Program-made: the position numbers and the translations under genes | Shown here: positions 53,218 to 64,000 of the stretch, piece by piece | How positions within the stretch are numbered: the stretch's first letter is position 1 | Layout: the number at the start of each line of letters is the position of its first letter | The notes under the pieces: generated by a model | Database searches by the model: none | What the model saw: only the letters and a program-made list of their open reading frames with translations | What the model was told of the DNA's origin: nothing | From: Pyronema omphalodes | Taxonomy: Eukaryota > Ascomycota > Pezizomycetes > Pezizales > Pyronemataceae | NCBI GenBank assembly: GCA_024516155.1 | Contig: JAJJXM010000044.1 | Location: forward strand, 186,001 to 250,000 | Direction: 5' to 3' | DNA length: 64,000 nt

Positions 53218-53226
53218 ATGTCATAA
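53218..53226 (+). promoter_or_regulatory. Minimal upstream ORF in BCK1 leader
   Basis: ATG TCA TAA, a two-codon uORF 137 bases before the BCK1 start. Such minimal uORFs can slow scanning ribosomes if they lie in the transcript. Confidence 0.35.
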
Positions 53227-53244
53227 GTGTTCAGCACTTTCCTT

Positions 53245-53325
53245 ATGATAGCTGAGAGTGGGGAACAGAGCGCATCGAACAAAGGGCACCGACCGGTCAC
53301 CACTACCACACTCTGTCGCCGTTGA
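53245..53325 (+). promoter_or_regulatory. 26-codon upstream ORF in BCK1 leader
   Basis: It starts MIAESGEQ, ends LCRR and stops 37 bases before the BCK1 ATG. The short gap would limit reinitiation, so it could repress translation if transcribed. Confidence 0.35.
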
Positions 53326-53362
53326 TTAGAAGGAACAACCAGAACGAGAGCAGACATCAGCC

Positions 53363-56300
53363 ATGACTGCGCGACAACGTTCTACGAGCTCGCTCTCGCA
53401 CAATACCAACGCAAGTGATTGCTCGTCTCCCGGGGGCTTCTCGGCCTCGGCCACCCACAATCGGCATGATGGTGATACCCTCATGTTGAGCGCTGCTGAA
53501 ATCCCCTCTTTCCATGGCGATCTAATGCCCCAGGACTCGTATGGCGACGCTTCCCCGTATCCCACAATGACCGCAACCTACATTCCAACAGCAATGTACG
53601 GCCCCTCTGCGGTTCCTCCCAATAATGCTGCCGGAATGTCAAGACCACGAGCGCACACGAGCTCCGGACAGGAACCTCCCTTCCCCGCGATCCAGCAACA
53701 ACCTAGACCAGCTGTACAACGCAACTCTATGCTCCCTCTACATACCGGCGGAGGAATGCGCCATGTTTCTACTTCTCAATTGGAGACAAGTGGGAGGTTC
53801 GGAGCCGGAGGTCAAAACGTGAATCATTTCGGATCAATTTCTGTCCCACCACCTCCGCCTATCCCACCTCCAGCCGCACCCGGCCTTCCCGCGCACGCCC
53901 TCAACCAACGAGAGTACCAACCGCATTATGCCCCGAGACCAGAATATAGATCAGTATCGACATCTGCTGCTACAAATGGTGTCAACTATCCCTATTCTCC
54001 TCAACCACCAGGAGGTCAGGGTGGTATGTACACTACCAGACCAAATCCTCCCCCACTCCAGGTACCGCATCATTATTACAGCCCGGCGCGACAGCAACCT
54101 GACATGTATCGATCTCAGGGACAACAGGATACCTCTTTTTTGAGGCTTGGCGATGTTACGGAATCCGATTTTACATCTGGGAACCATGGGGGAAATTCTA
54201 AGGGACCTCAGTCGGCTGGAGGTACCAGTACGGGCATTACACGCACGGGGCACGCACAATCGCCACTGGCAACGTCGTCACATTCATCGTTTGCGATTAC
54301 CCAAGATGTCGCGATAGTATGGACACTCGATCGCGTCACGAGTTATCTTGAACGACATCAATACCCAAGAGAGTGGCAGCAGGCGTTTCGAAATTTGGAT
54401 ATTCACGGTCAACAGTTTTTGGAGCTGTCACAGAATCAGGGTTTGTTTACACAGGTACTACCAGAGGTCATGCGATTATGTCCTCAGTCGGACGAATCCC
54501 AACAACGCGCAAGCGCCAAAAATATGAAAAAGATGATTCGCGACGTTCTAAAGTTGGCGTCTTACACTAAGGACGACAGCTTTGATTTACACTCTGCGCC
54601 GCCGCCAGGTGTAAGAAGGAATCCGAGACCTATGTCTGCGACGATGAGAAGCTGTACGATGCCTGTTATGACAGATGGAGGGTTCAACCCAAATTTCTCG
54701 TCGGAATCCACTCTTAATGGAAGTGGGGATACTCTGCACCGACCAACGCCTTCGGATTCGTCAGTTCGGGGAAGGGATCAGTTTACAAAGGCGGCGCTAA
54801 ATTCGGTCGACCATGTCAGACACTCGCCATCAAATTCTGAAAGCAGCATTCGCGACCAGTCTAACGGACCAGGGCGACCATCAGTTCCTGCATCTCCGCA
54901 TGATTCCCCAGGAATCGGATACTCGCTACCAAGAGGTCATGGTCATACTAACTCTTCTGATTCAGCAATGAGCTTAAGCTTCCGCGCTGCCGATAGCAAG
55001 GGAGATAAAAAGGCATTGCATGTGTTGGGCCTGCTACCGTCACGTTCAAATGACAAGTCAAATTCAGAAGCTCACCCATCAATGAGACAGGATTCATTTG
55101 AAACGCATCAACAAAAGACTCACGGAGGAGGAAAGATACTAGACAAAGTACGAAAAAAGTTTTGGCCAAAAGATGACGATAACGAACATTCACCTACTAG
55201 TCCTGGATCAATGTGGAAGCTTTCTAGTTTGCCTTTTGGTACAGGTGAGAGCAATGGCAGTAGCTCCTCCATTGATAAAGTATCTGTCTCATCTACAGAC
55301 ATCAACGGTCACAGAAAAGGTCCTTCGCATAGCAAGACGAAACCGCTATATGTTTTGGTTACTATGAACGGAAAGGTATGGGTTTTGGTTGATGTTACTC
55401 ACACGGAAACCCCTGGTGCTGTGAGAATGGAGATTTGTTCAAGTCTAGATATCAACGATTGGACTGGAGCAACGCTTCATTTGTGTGAAGTAGGACAGAA
55501 ACCACATGGTAAGAGACTTTCCTGTAGACAAGAACCAGCGTTCTTTGTTTTTATGGAATCGGAACGAAATGAGCCGTACTAATTGTGAACAGATGAGATA
55601 CTATCGGACAATAGATTGATGCTAGTTACCCGCAACAGAGCAGATCATGTAGCATCGTTAAAATTCTGGGTCCGCCCTTCACCAACTTCGGATCCTGAAG
55701 CTTCACCTTCGCCGTTCAATATGGAGAGAGATCTTTCTGTGTCCCCGTCCAAACTTCCTGATTTCCTTCCCGAGCCGAGACTGTTGTTCGCCGATGGAAG
55801 ACCTCATTCGTTGGCCCTTATTTCTCCATCTTCAGAGTCTACCAGCAGCACTCTGAAGGCCAGTAACTTTGTCAAGTCAAAGAGATCATCTGAGCTTATC
55901 ATGGGCAACGTCGATGCTAGTTTTGGAGACGAATTGAGAAACAAGGCAGATGATTTGGATGAACTGAGAGAAAGATTGGCATATCTGAGAAGCGTTCAGG
56001 ATGCGGGTTCCAGCCATGAGCCAAGTACAACAAACCCAAAGATTAATGTCATTCAAGCATACAGCCCTATGCCCCCTCCTGCTGCTCCCCAAGGCTCGGT
56101 ACAGCCTTCCCCAATGGATCCCAATTACCCAGGACCGGATTGGCCAGCTGCTAGCCCGTCAAAGGAGGCCGTTAAAAAGACCGAGGAAGGATCAACCGAT
56201 TCCCCACAAGCTGATGGAGCAGGAGCCCCGAAGAACGAGTTATTCTTTGACGACAAACCGCCCACTTCCTTCGGATCGTATGATGGACGTAGTGCATCCG

Positions 56301-59055
56301 CCGGAACCCATGCGCTCGAAGCCGCTGCCCGTCAGAAACTGGACAACCGGAAATCCTTCCAGCGCCCCACGAAACCCGCGGATATTGACAAGAGCTTTAC
56401 GAAAGTGTCACCCCAGCAAGGTCACAAAGTCATCGATTTTGATAATCCAAGGCCATCACCATACGAAGATAGAAGAATGGAAGATCTTATCCCTCAACGT
56501 AACGCACCCCCACCGCCTATCGCTAGACAACTGTCAGGTTCGTGGAAAACGGTCCAAATCGCCAGAGCTCAGGAACATGCTCGTCAGCAACAGCAACTGA
56601 AGAACGGTGTAGATAAACCAATGGTACAGCTACCATCCAGGGAGGCAGCTTCGCAGAAGCCGGATCCTTCATCTGGAATTGGTGCCTCTTTGATTTCTGC
56701 CGGTGTTTTGTCCGCTGGTATTACTGGAGCCCGGATCCCTGGAGTTAGGAAAGACGCTACACCAATGCGTCCTCAACCTCAACCTAAACAGGTCCCAGCG
56801 CAGCCACAATTCCAGCACAATAGATCAGCATCCAATGGTTCGTTTAATAGTCCAAGTATATAGACTGCATTCCTATACTACTTTTTGAATAATGATTACT
56901 AATATCATAAATAGACTCTCAGCGTGGTCAGCATCCGCTGTCACAGAAGCTCACTCTCCAAATCCCCACGACTAAGACTCTTTCACCGGAAGTCAGCCCA
57001 CTTGATGCAACATTGATCCATTCAGGACTTCAACAAGCAGGACACGGTAACGAGACACCCTTCAAGGAGAACAACGTACAATTCGATCCCCCTGCGGCTA
57101 CGGATTCCCAAGGCGACGAAGACGATTCCGACGAAGACGACGGCTTGTTTGCAATTCCGCTCCGCCCTAGTGCACCCACCGTCTCTATCCCAAGGACGAT
57201 ATCAGAAAACTCGGCCTTATCACCCTCAGAGGAATTTCCAACACTGTCAGTAAATACCAAACAAGTCCACTTCCGATCCCCTACAGGAACCCCTAGTGCA
57301 GGAGCCAACAGCAACATTAGTGACGACCTTTCCCCTGAATTCGAATTCGGAGACGATAGACGCGGTTTAAATTCACAACCTACATCAGCTGGACCTTTAC
57401 CTCATAGCCCTGCGGATTTCTCCTCATCTTTAACACGCAGAGATTCCTTTAGACACGATGTTTGGGCTTCCCGTCCTCCCGCAGAGGCTTTGATTCAACA
57501 CCTTGACGACTTCTTCCCTAACCTAGATTTGGATCAACCAATCATCGACGACACCTCCGGCCACATTAGCCCCCCTCCATCCCCTTCCCCAGCGACCGAG
57601 AAACCTACTTCTTACCAGCTGAGCGACCCCCCTGTTAACCTATCAGATGACGACTCCTCGACAATGGGCTCAATGATGGCCATTCCCCTCAACAAACACA
57701 AGAAGGTTGCCCAACGCAACATTTCTCGTGGCGGTGCAGGTCTTGGTCGCATGAAGTCCATCCGTGAAGTTGCCAAGCGAGCCCACGATCCTAACCGTTT
57801 CCCTCCTCCTGCTCCTGCAGCTCCTGGAGTAAATGGTGCCAAGCAATCGGATGTTCTCCTCCGCCGCAAATCAACCAAGCTTTTCGGAGCCAAGTTGATT
57901 GAGGTGATGCCCGGTAAAGGAAAGCGAGGATTACAGCAACGACAAATGAGACCCCTGCCGGAAGCTGGAGCCTCGTCATCATCCTCTAATGCTGCTGGAG
58001 GTATCACTCGTCAAGCAACCTTTAAATGGTTCAAGGGTGAGCTCATTGGTAAGGGAACTTATGGAAGAGTATACCTAGGAATGAACGCAACAACCGGAGA
58101 GTTCTTGGCTGTTAAACAAGTCGAGGTATCGAAGCATCTCGGAGATACAGAACATCAGAAAGAAATGATTGCCGCCTTGAACCAAGAAATTGAAACTATG
58201 CAGCATTTGGATCATATCAATATTGTACAATATCTTGGATGTGAAAGAAAGGAGTATGGCATGAGTATCTTTTTGGAATATATCTCTGGAGGAAGTGTAG
58301 GAAGTTGTCTCAGGAAACATGGAAAGTTTGACGAGCCGCTTGTTAGGAGTCTTACCAGACAGACTCTCGAGGGATTGCAGTACTTGCACGCTGAAGGTAT
58401 CTTACATAGAGACCTTAAAGCGGATAACATTCTGTTGGATGTTGATGGAACTTGCAAAATCTCGGATTTCGGAATCTCGAAAAAGACAAACGATATCTAT
58501 GGAAACGATCCCGGCAATTCAATGCAAGGATCAGTCTTCTGGATGGCTCCTGAGGTGATTCGACCTGAGGGAATGGGATACAGTGCAAAGATTGATATTT
58601 GGAGTTTGGGATGTGTGGTTTTGGAAATGTTTGCCGGAAGAAGACCATGGTCTACGGAAGAGGTTATTGGCGCTATTTATAAGTTGGGAAGTGAGAGACA
58701 GGCTCCCCCGGTCCCGGATGATGTCTCGGAGGCAATTAGTCCGAGTGCTATTGGCTTTTTGGCGGATTGTCATACAATGTGAGTTACTCCTTTTCCGGTG
58801 GTGGTTTGAGATAGGCTTTTGGTGGGGTTCCGTCTTGGGAATCCCACCTTTGTTCATATCGTGCGTCGGTGATTGACGTCATGATGTGAGGAGTGAATAA
58901 TGGCTAATGGTGAGAAATATAGTGATCCTTCAGAACGTCCAACTGCTTCGATACTCCTAACTCATGAGTTTTGTAACGTTCCCCCGGATTTCAATTTCTT
59001 GGAGACGACACTTTATCAGAAGATCAAGCCGAAGGATAAGAACAGCGCTTGGTAA
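53363..59055 (+). CDS. BCK1: Bck1-type MAP kinase kinase kinase, cell-wall integrity pathway
   Basis: Four exons, 53363-55508, 55593-56855, 56915-58778 and 58923-59055, give about 1801 residues, in the range of filamentous-fungal Bck1 proteins (Neurospora mik-1, Magnaporthe MCK1). In order: a Pro/Gln-rich N-terminus with a PPPPPIPPPAAPG stretch; a SAM-like region (about 315-405, from VWTLDRVTSYLERHQYPREW); a ubiquitin-fold or RA-like segment (about 662-750, from KPLYVLVTMNGKVWVLVDV); a long disordered acidic/Ser-rich region; and a C-terminal kinase domain from about 1506. The kinase has GKGTYGRV, AVKQVEV (Lys about 1537), HRDLKADN, DFGISKK and the Bck1-type NSMQGSVFWMAPEV, so it should be active. 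In yeast Bck1 acts between Pkc1 and Mkk1/2 upstream of Slt2. The last intron (144 bp) is the longest; splicing it restores HTIDPSERPTASILL. Confidence 0.96.
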
Positions 59056-60049
59056 TCAGGATTGCGTCTACTGGGTTTATTTACTTTAGCGTATAAAAAG
59101 TCGTTACTGCAATATTAAAGTCAGCAGAATGGCACTTGGTTTTGTGGTTGATATATATTGATTTGGTTTTTGGATGTTGTATCTTATTTGTTTTTTTTGT
59201 TTTCTTTTTTTGGCAAACATATCTTTTGGTCTTTAGTTTTACTTAGTTGGGTTTATCGTTTTTGTTTTTTTTTGGTTTGTTTTTTTTGGCATAGCATGGT
59301 GATTGTTGGTTTATATCTCCTTTTGGTTTTTCTTTTTGTTTGTTTGTGTTTTTTTTTTCTGTTTGGTTTTTAAGAGTCTGCGTTTTTCTTTTTTTTTTTC
59401 CTGTTTTACAGTTTCCGTATCTGATCCTTCTTTTTTTTTATTACTTATTTACTTACTTATTTTTACTCTTTTATACCTGTTATGTTTTTTTAACACCGTT
59501 AAAACACTCTTTGGGTTAAATTTCCTCTCTGCGCCTTTTTTTTTTGGTTTTTTGATGTTTAGCGTCGTTTTTTTTTGTAACTGTTCTGATTGATTGGTTA
59601 TTTTGTTTCGATTTTGATTTTGATTTTGATTTCGATATTAGTTTTTTCTGCTTTTTTATTGTTTTTGTCTTTTATTATTGATTGATTGGAATACTTCTTT
59701 TTGGTTGGTTGCAGCTGGGAAATCGGTTGGATGGATGGTTGTTTGGATGGATGGTTGTTTGGATGGATGGTTATATTGTGGGATGGTTGATTGAATTGTG
59801 GAATGGTTGTATGGTTGGTTGGTTGTATGGTTGGTTGTTTAGTTGGTTGTATTGCGGGATGGTTGTATTGTGGGATTGTGGAATGATTTCTCAAGTGGTT
59901 GCTCAAGTGGTGGTGGGATTGTGGGATGAATAAAAGGATCATTACTATTTATTTATTTATTTTTTGCCAGATAACCTTGGGATTTTTTTTTCTATTTTTT
60001 TTTTGGTTGTTGCTGGGCGTCGTTGGAATGTGGGAGGGATACTGTAAAG

Positions 60050-60197
60050 GATTTTGAAGGGTTATTGGGAGATTTTGAAGGGTTATTGGGAGATTTTGGG
60101 AGGGAGATTTTGGGAGGGAGATTTTGGGAGGGAGATTTTGGGAGGGAGATTTTGGGAGGGAGATTTTGGGAGATGTTGGGAGATGTTGGGAGGGAGG
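60050..60197 (+). repeat. G-rich minisatellite with GGGAGGGAGATTTT units
   Basis: Early units read GGGTTATTGGGAGATTTTGAA and later ones GGGAGGGAGATTTT. The tandem GGGAGGG blocks separated by short loops fit the intramolecular G-quadruplex pattern on the + strand. Confidence 0.9.
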
Positions 60198-60202
60198 GAA
60201 TA

Positions 60203-60394
60203 TTGATTCTTGACTCTTGACTCTTGACTCTTGACTCTTGACTCTTGACTCTTGACTCTTGACTCTTGACTCTTGACTCTTGACTCTTGACTCTTGACTC
60301 TTGACTCTTGACTCTTGACTCTTGACTCTTGACTCTTGACTCTTGACTCTTGATTCTTGGTTTGACGCCTGACTCTTGACTCTTGACTCTTGAC
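60203..60394. repeat. (TTGACTC)n 7-bp minisatellite
   Basis: Twenty pure copies of TTGACTC at 60210-60349, bracketed by TTGATTC variants. After a short break there are three more TGACTC copies to about 60394. On the minus strand the array reads as an open frame of Glu-Ser-Arg-Val-Lys-Ser-Gln units, an artefact of seven being coprime to three. TGACTC is also the core of the bZIP (Gcn4/CPC1) binding site. Confidence 0.97.
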
Positions 60395-60593
60395 TGTGGA
60401 AGCTGATGGCAAGCTGATGGCATGTTGACTGGACTGCACTGGATTGGACTGGCTGACTGACCGAGCTGACTGACCGTGCGGAAGGAATTGGAAAGGAAAC
60501 TGATGGGAACTGATGAAACGTAATATGATTCAATCGGATGATCATGAGAGATCCGTGATTGGTATGTTATATCATATTATATATATTATATTA

Positions 60594-60770
60594 TATAAAC
60601 CCAAAAGATAAACCCAAAAGATAAACCCAAAAGATAAACCCAAAGTATAAACCCAAAGTATAAAGCCATAGATAAAGCCATAGATAAAGCCATAGATAAA
60701 GCCATAGATAAAGCCATAGATAAAGCCATAGATAATCCCAAAAGATAAACCCAAAGACGATAAAGCCATA
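60594..60770. repeat. Compound minisatellite, ATAAACCCAAAAG and ATAAAGCCATAG units
   Basis: About five imperfect units of ATAAACCCAAAAG lead into six 12-bp units of ATAAAGCCATAG at 60660-60734, then the first type returns. The two unit types share the frame ATAAAnCC and probably arose from one another. Confidence 0.9.
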
Positions 60771-62629
60771 GACAAAGCATGGAATACTACCATATTATTT
60801 TGATCGGATATTGGAATAGTATTGGATATTGGATATTGGTTATTGAGAATAATTGATGTTTGTTGATATTTGTTGCTTTTGGAATATAGCATCATCAGAA
60901 GTATCGGGAATATAATATTCTTGATACGGAGATATGATGGGATTTTGATTTGAGATGTGATTTGTAGTATAGAATACCCTGTATTTTAAGACTTAGGTAC
61001 TATGAAGCTGGGAAGAGAATACCTACCTACCTGTCGCGACTTAGAACTGTTAGTTATTGGTTTATGTTTTTGTTGGTTGCAGTTATATATTATGGAGTGA
61101 TTAATAAGGAGTTATGAGGTATGAGTGATAGTTGGTGAGTTGTGAGTGATGCTATTATGCAAGGTAATGTAATGTAATGTAATGTAATGAAAATTAAAAT
61201 AAAGTAAAGTACACTACACTACACTATACTACACTACACTATACTATGTATTTTAAATTTTCGTATAGATTTCGTACATGGTTTAGTAGTTGATCCGTTT
61301 GCAGTATAGATTTCGAAGATGTTTTAAGTGGTGAAGGTAACCTCATGCTATGGATCATGGTATGGTGAATTTTATGGTTAATACTGAAAGAAGCTACTAA
61401 GTACTTCTGACAAGCGTATGTGTGTTGAAAGGCAATGCCAGGGAACTAGGAACCAGGAACTAGGAAGTTTAACCATCGCCACAAATAACATGAGAATATA
61501 TGATACATAGTAACATAGTATTTAGCCAGCGATACAAACCCCAAACATAACCGCACGCCCATACCAAAATCCAGTTCATATCCCACCTACAACCACAATC
61601 CCAACTATAAGGCTACCGATAAAACTATTCGTCACCCGCGGTATTCTCTCTGTATTAATCAATACCCGGAATGATTTGGCTCCTATTCCATTATGCGTGT
61701 CGTTAACTTACTTGCTGTAAGGTGAACTAGTTTTGTACAGGGATACATACATTATACATTATACATAGACAGTTCAGTCGGGGGCTATAGAACGGTTAAC
61801 CACTATGAGATGCAGTGGATTTGTTTGTTGCTTTATCTAACCAGAGGAGTTTCTGGGGAAGATTTGATACGGGTGCGATTGATAATTTATGTCTGGGTCT
61901 TCAAGTTATGTGGCAATATTAAATTTAAATATCGGCCTCAAAAAATACCTCACTTCTCAGCAAGTTTATTGTGTATCTCAAGAGTTTAATAGCTGGTCAT
62001 GAAGATAATTTTTTTATATCTTCGCTCTTCGTATCTTGAAAACAATGAAGGCCTCTTATGATTTGCAGTTTTTCGTCTTGCTTGAGGATTATGTTTAAAT
62101 TTGCTGAACTATGCTTTACTTTTGTCCCACCATGGGGTTTCTGGCGAGGCGGGTTGTCGTGGTCTGGGTTGTTGACTCCCGCCCACCTTCTCTCGAGTGT
62201 CAATAGCACTCCTCTTAGTTATCTAATCATCTCATCACCACTCCGTGATGACGGATCGGCTGAGTGCTTCGCGGAGACACTCATCCAAAGAATAGGTAAG
62301 CAATCGAGCCGAGAAGCTTGATATATGCCATTTAGATAAATTAAAAAAAAAAACGAATATATCAGTATGAATATCAACTACTATTAATGCCTTAGTTGTT
62401 TCCAAACGCAGGTTATCAAAAATCAAAACTTCCTCGCAGACAGTAAATACCGTAACCCCCCCCCCCCCCCCCCCAACCTTCCAAAACCCCCCACCCACTC
62501 CCACATCGTTCCCTTTGGTACCAATCCTTAAAACAAATTATCCTATCCTATTCGCTCAAAAAGAAAATTATCACGCCGCCTATGCAACCCGACCATTATA
62601 TGCTTCCTATCCCTACCCTTATCCCCATA

Positions 62630-63052
62630 TTACAAATCACCAAACACATTACCTCCTCCCCCACCTGCTCCACCGCCCCCTCTCCCCTCCCCTGTGTTTC
62701 CCCTCCCCCGCCTCCCTCGTCCCCCAATTCCCGCATCCTCACTCTTCCGTCGTCCCTGCTCAATCGCCTTCCAACCAATACTGCCAACCGTACCACCCCC
62801 TCTTCCGGAACTATCCCCAGAATTTCGTCTCCTATAACTAACCGCGTTCATTCTCCTCACCGGTGTTCCAAAGCCACCTATAACACCAGTTTCACCATTC
62901 CCAACCTCCACCACCTCTCCTTGCTTAAAACTCGCCGACTTCTCCATCGTCCACAGTGGTAACTTGGTAGGAGTACCAAGTTCCCTGGGCCCCCTATTCC
63001 CCTCACCCTCCCTCCTACCCGCCCCCAGCGCAGTCTTAGTTCTTCCAGTCCC
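62630..63052 (-). other. Open continuation of the ankyrin gene frame beyond an in-frame TAG
   Basis: Directly after the TAG at 63055-63053 the same frame stays open for about 140 codons to TAA at 62632-62630. It reads ALGAGRREG, PRELGTPTKLPLWTMEKS, FKQGEVVEVGNGETGV and IGWKAIEQGRRKSED, ending in a Gly-rich tail. The composition resembles real protein rather than random DNA, so it may be the true C-terminus reached by splicing or readthrough, or a relic after a nonsense mutation. I do not recognise a named domain. Confidence 0.45.
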
Positions 63053-64000
63053 CTAAACCGTCCGAACCGCAACCTGCTGCTGTTGCAATCCCTGGGCCAG
63101 TGCCTGACCCAACGCGGTTTGATTAACCTGGCCCAATCCCATGACCCCATCGACATCCGCGACTGTAACATTAACCTGTGTATTTTTCGCCGTAACCATG
63201 CCAGCTCTCTTCTCTCTTTCTTTTTCAATGGCATTTAATCTTGCTTGACGTTCGGCGACTAATTCACTGAAATATTGCTCAGCCTCGAAGGTACAGCTGT
63301 AGGCTAATGGTGGGAAATAAAGTCCATTGACGGTGTCTGTGTCAACGCCCCGCTCGATGAGGAGTCGGATTATTTTGAGGTGTCCATATGCCGCAGCGAA
63401 GTGGATTGCGCGAGAACCGGAGATATCGCCGATTTCGGCGTCGGCAGAGAGTGATAGTAGTGTCTGGAAACAATATGAAGTTAGTTTTCAGTGAAGCAAA
63501 AGCACAGCTGTAGCTCGGATAATTTTCTCAGGCCCATTTCAGGTCCCACCATGTACCGTGTTGCTGAGCCCAAAATTCTGAGGCCCAAGCTACCGAGCAT
63601 TGTGGATCATAGCAATCGAGCAAGTAAACTCACCAGTACACAGCCTTCCCTCCCTTCTCTCGACGCTGCCATCAGTGGGGTGACTCCAAGCCAATTCCCG
63701 CAATCCACCAATTCCTCCCCAAATCGTTCGGCAAGATACCTAACGACATCCTCATGACCCGCCGCAGCCGCAACAATCAGTGGGGTATCGCCTAAATTAT
63801 TTCTCGAAATCCCATCCACCTCATGAAGAAGCTCCTCAACAAAGTACTGGACAATATCCAAATGCCCCTGTGAAGCTGCAAGGTGCAAAGATGTATTCCC
63901 TAGATGGTCCGGGGTATACAGCGCCGTCGGGTTGTTTTTGAGGATGCGGCGCACGAAGAGAAGGTTTGCACTTATGATCGCGTGACGGAGGCGGAGGGGA
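63053..64000 (-). CDS. Ankyrin-repeat protein, 3' part, 5' end outside the window
   Basis: The gene enters from the right edge on the minus strand. Exon 64000-63634 (incomplete) and exon 63463-63053 are joined by a 170-bp intron (GTGAGT...TTCCAG) in phase 0. Ankyrin repeats are clear: GNTSLHLAASQGHLDIVQYF, GDTPLIVAAAAGHEDVVRYL, GVTPLMAASREG and SRAIHFAAAYGHLKIIRLL. After them come a charged helix (ERQARLNAIEKEREKRAGM) and a Gln-rich stretch ending LQQQQVAVRTV at a TAG. The frame reopens at once (see 62630-63052). Ankyrin repeats bind other proteins; the specific role is not evident. The N-terminus and start codon are not in the window. Confidence 0.85.

Larger units (their letters stand above)
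52541..53362 (+). promoter_or_regulatory. BCK1 upstream region and probable leader
   Basis: It contains C runs (near 52532-52546 and 53157-53170), CAG and CAC trinucleotide runs (52752-52910), GA repeats (near 53104-53136) and two short upstream ORFs. A frame without any ATG stays open across much of 52740-53250 because of the trinucleotide repeats; I do not treat it as coding. Confidence 0.5.
59056..62629. other. Gene-free, repeat-dense region downstream of BCK1
   Basis: A T/G-rich BCK1 3' flank (59150-59660) is followed by GGATGGTTGTTT-type repeats (59725-59900), a G-rich array, a TTGACTC array and an ATAAAGCCATAG array. Short TAATG and ACACT repeats lie near 61160-61240, and a run of 19 C at 62456-62474. 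No gene is recognised. Confidence 0.7.

Noticed and set aside
52740..53250. ATG-less open frame through CAG/CAC repeats upstream of BCK1
   Set aside because: No start codon and very low complexity; BCK1 has a good start at 53363. Better explained as leader or promoter sequence.
59949..60545. Minus-strand frames with ESRVKSQ repeats, up to 198 codons
   Set aside because: They arise from the TTGACTC array and flanking minisatellites; no unique sequence or start context supports a gene.

Overview
This looks like nuclear DNA from a filamentous ascomycete (Pezizomycotina). The reasons are the gene set (a white collar-1 photoreceptor with a LOV domain and GATA finger, a Bck1-type MAPKKK, Nop9, pyruvate decarboxylase), short phase-consistent introns of mostly 50-80 bp with GTATGT/GTAAGT donors and CTAAC/CTGAC branch points, and pyrimidine-rich 5' leaders. 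I cannot name the species. Gene density is low: six well-supported genes plus one small doubtful one in 64 kb. They are separated by long stretches rich in micro- and minisatellites.

Layout. 1-10.6 kb: no recognisable gene; degenerate direct and inverted repeats suggest old, decayed repetitive DNA. 10.6-11.1 kb: a possible small Pro/Gln/Tyr-rich protein. 15.7-18.0 kb (+): NOP9, an 18S rRNA-processing pumilio protein. 19.0-21.5 kb (+): a nine-exon group II PLP decarboxylase (glutamate/cysteine-sulfinate decarboxylase type) with a 16-nt micro-exon. 21.5-30 kb: microsatellites, including a pure TTTA tract of 326 bp, then the long G-poor leader of wc-1. 30.1-33.3 kb (+): wc-1. 33.3-39.9 kb: gene-free, with an 81-bp foldback element flanked by TA and a two-copy dispersed repeat. 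39.9-42.4 kb (-): a conserved-looking protein of unknown function. 44.9-46.9 kb (-): pyruvate decarboxylase. 47-53.3 kb: gene-free, with a 9-bp minisatellite and the BCK1 leader. 53.4-59.1 kb (+): BCK1. 59.1-62.6 kb: gene-free, with G-rich, TTGACTC and ATAAAGCCATAG arrays. 62.6-64.0 kb (-): the 3' part of an ankyrin-repeat gene that runs off the window and has a puzzling in-frame TAG.

The genes do not form an operon or an obvious biosynthetic cluster. They are independent housekeeping and signalling genes: ribosome assembly, amino-acid decarboxylation, blue-light sensing, fermentation and cell-wall integrity. No tRNA, rRNA, CRISPR or intact transposase was found. The candidates most worth following up are the foldback element, the in-frame stop in the ankyrin gene, the micro-exon and possible N-myristoylation of the decarboxylase, and the conserved unknown protein with an 18-base C run in its coding sequence.
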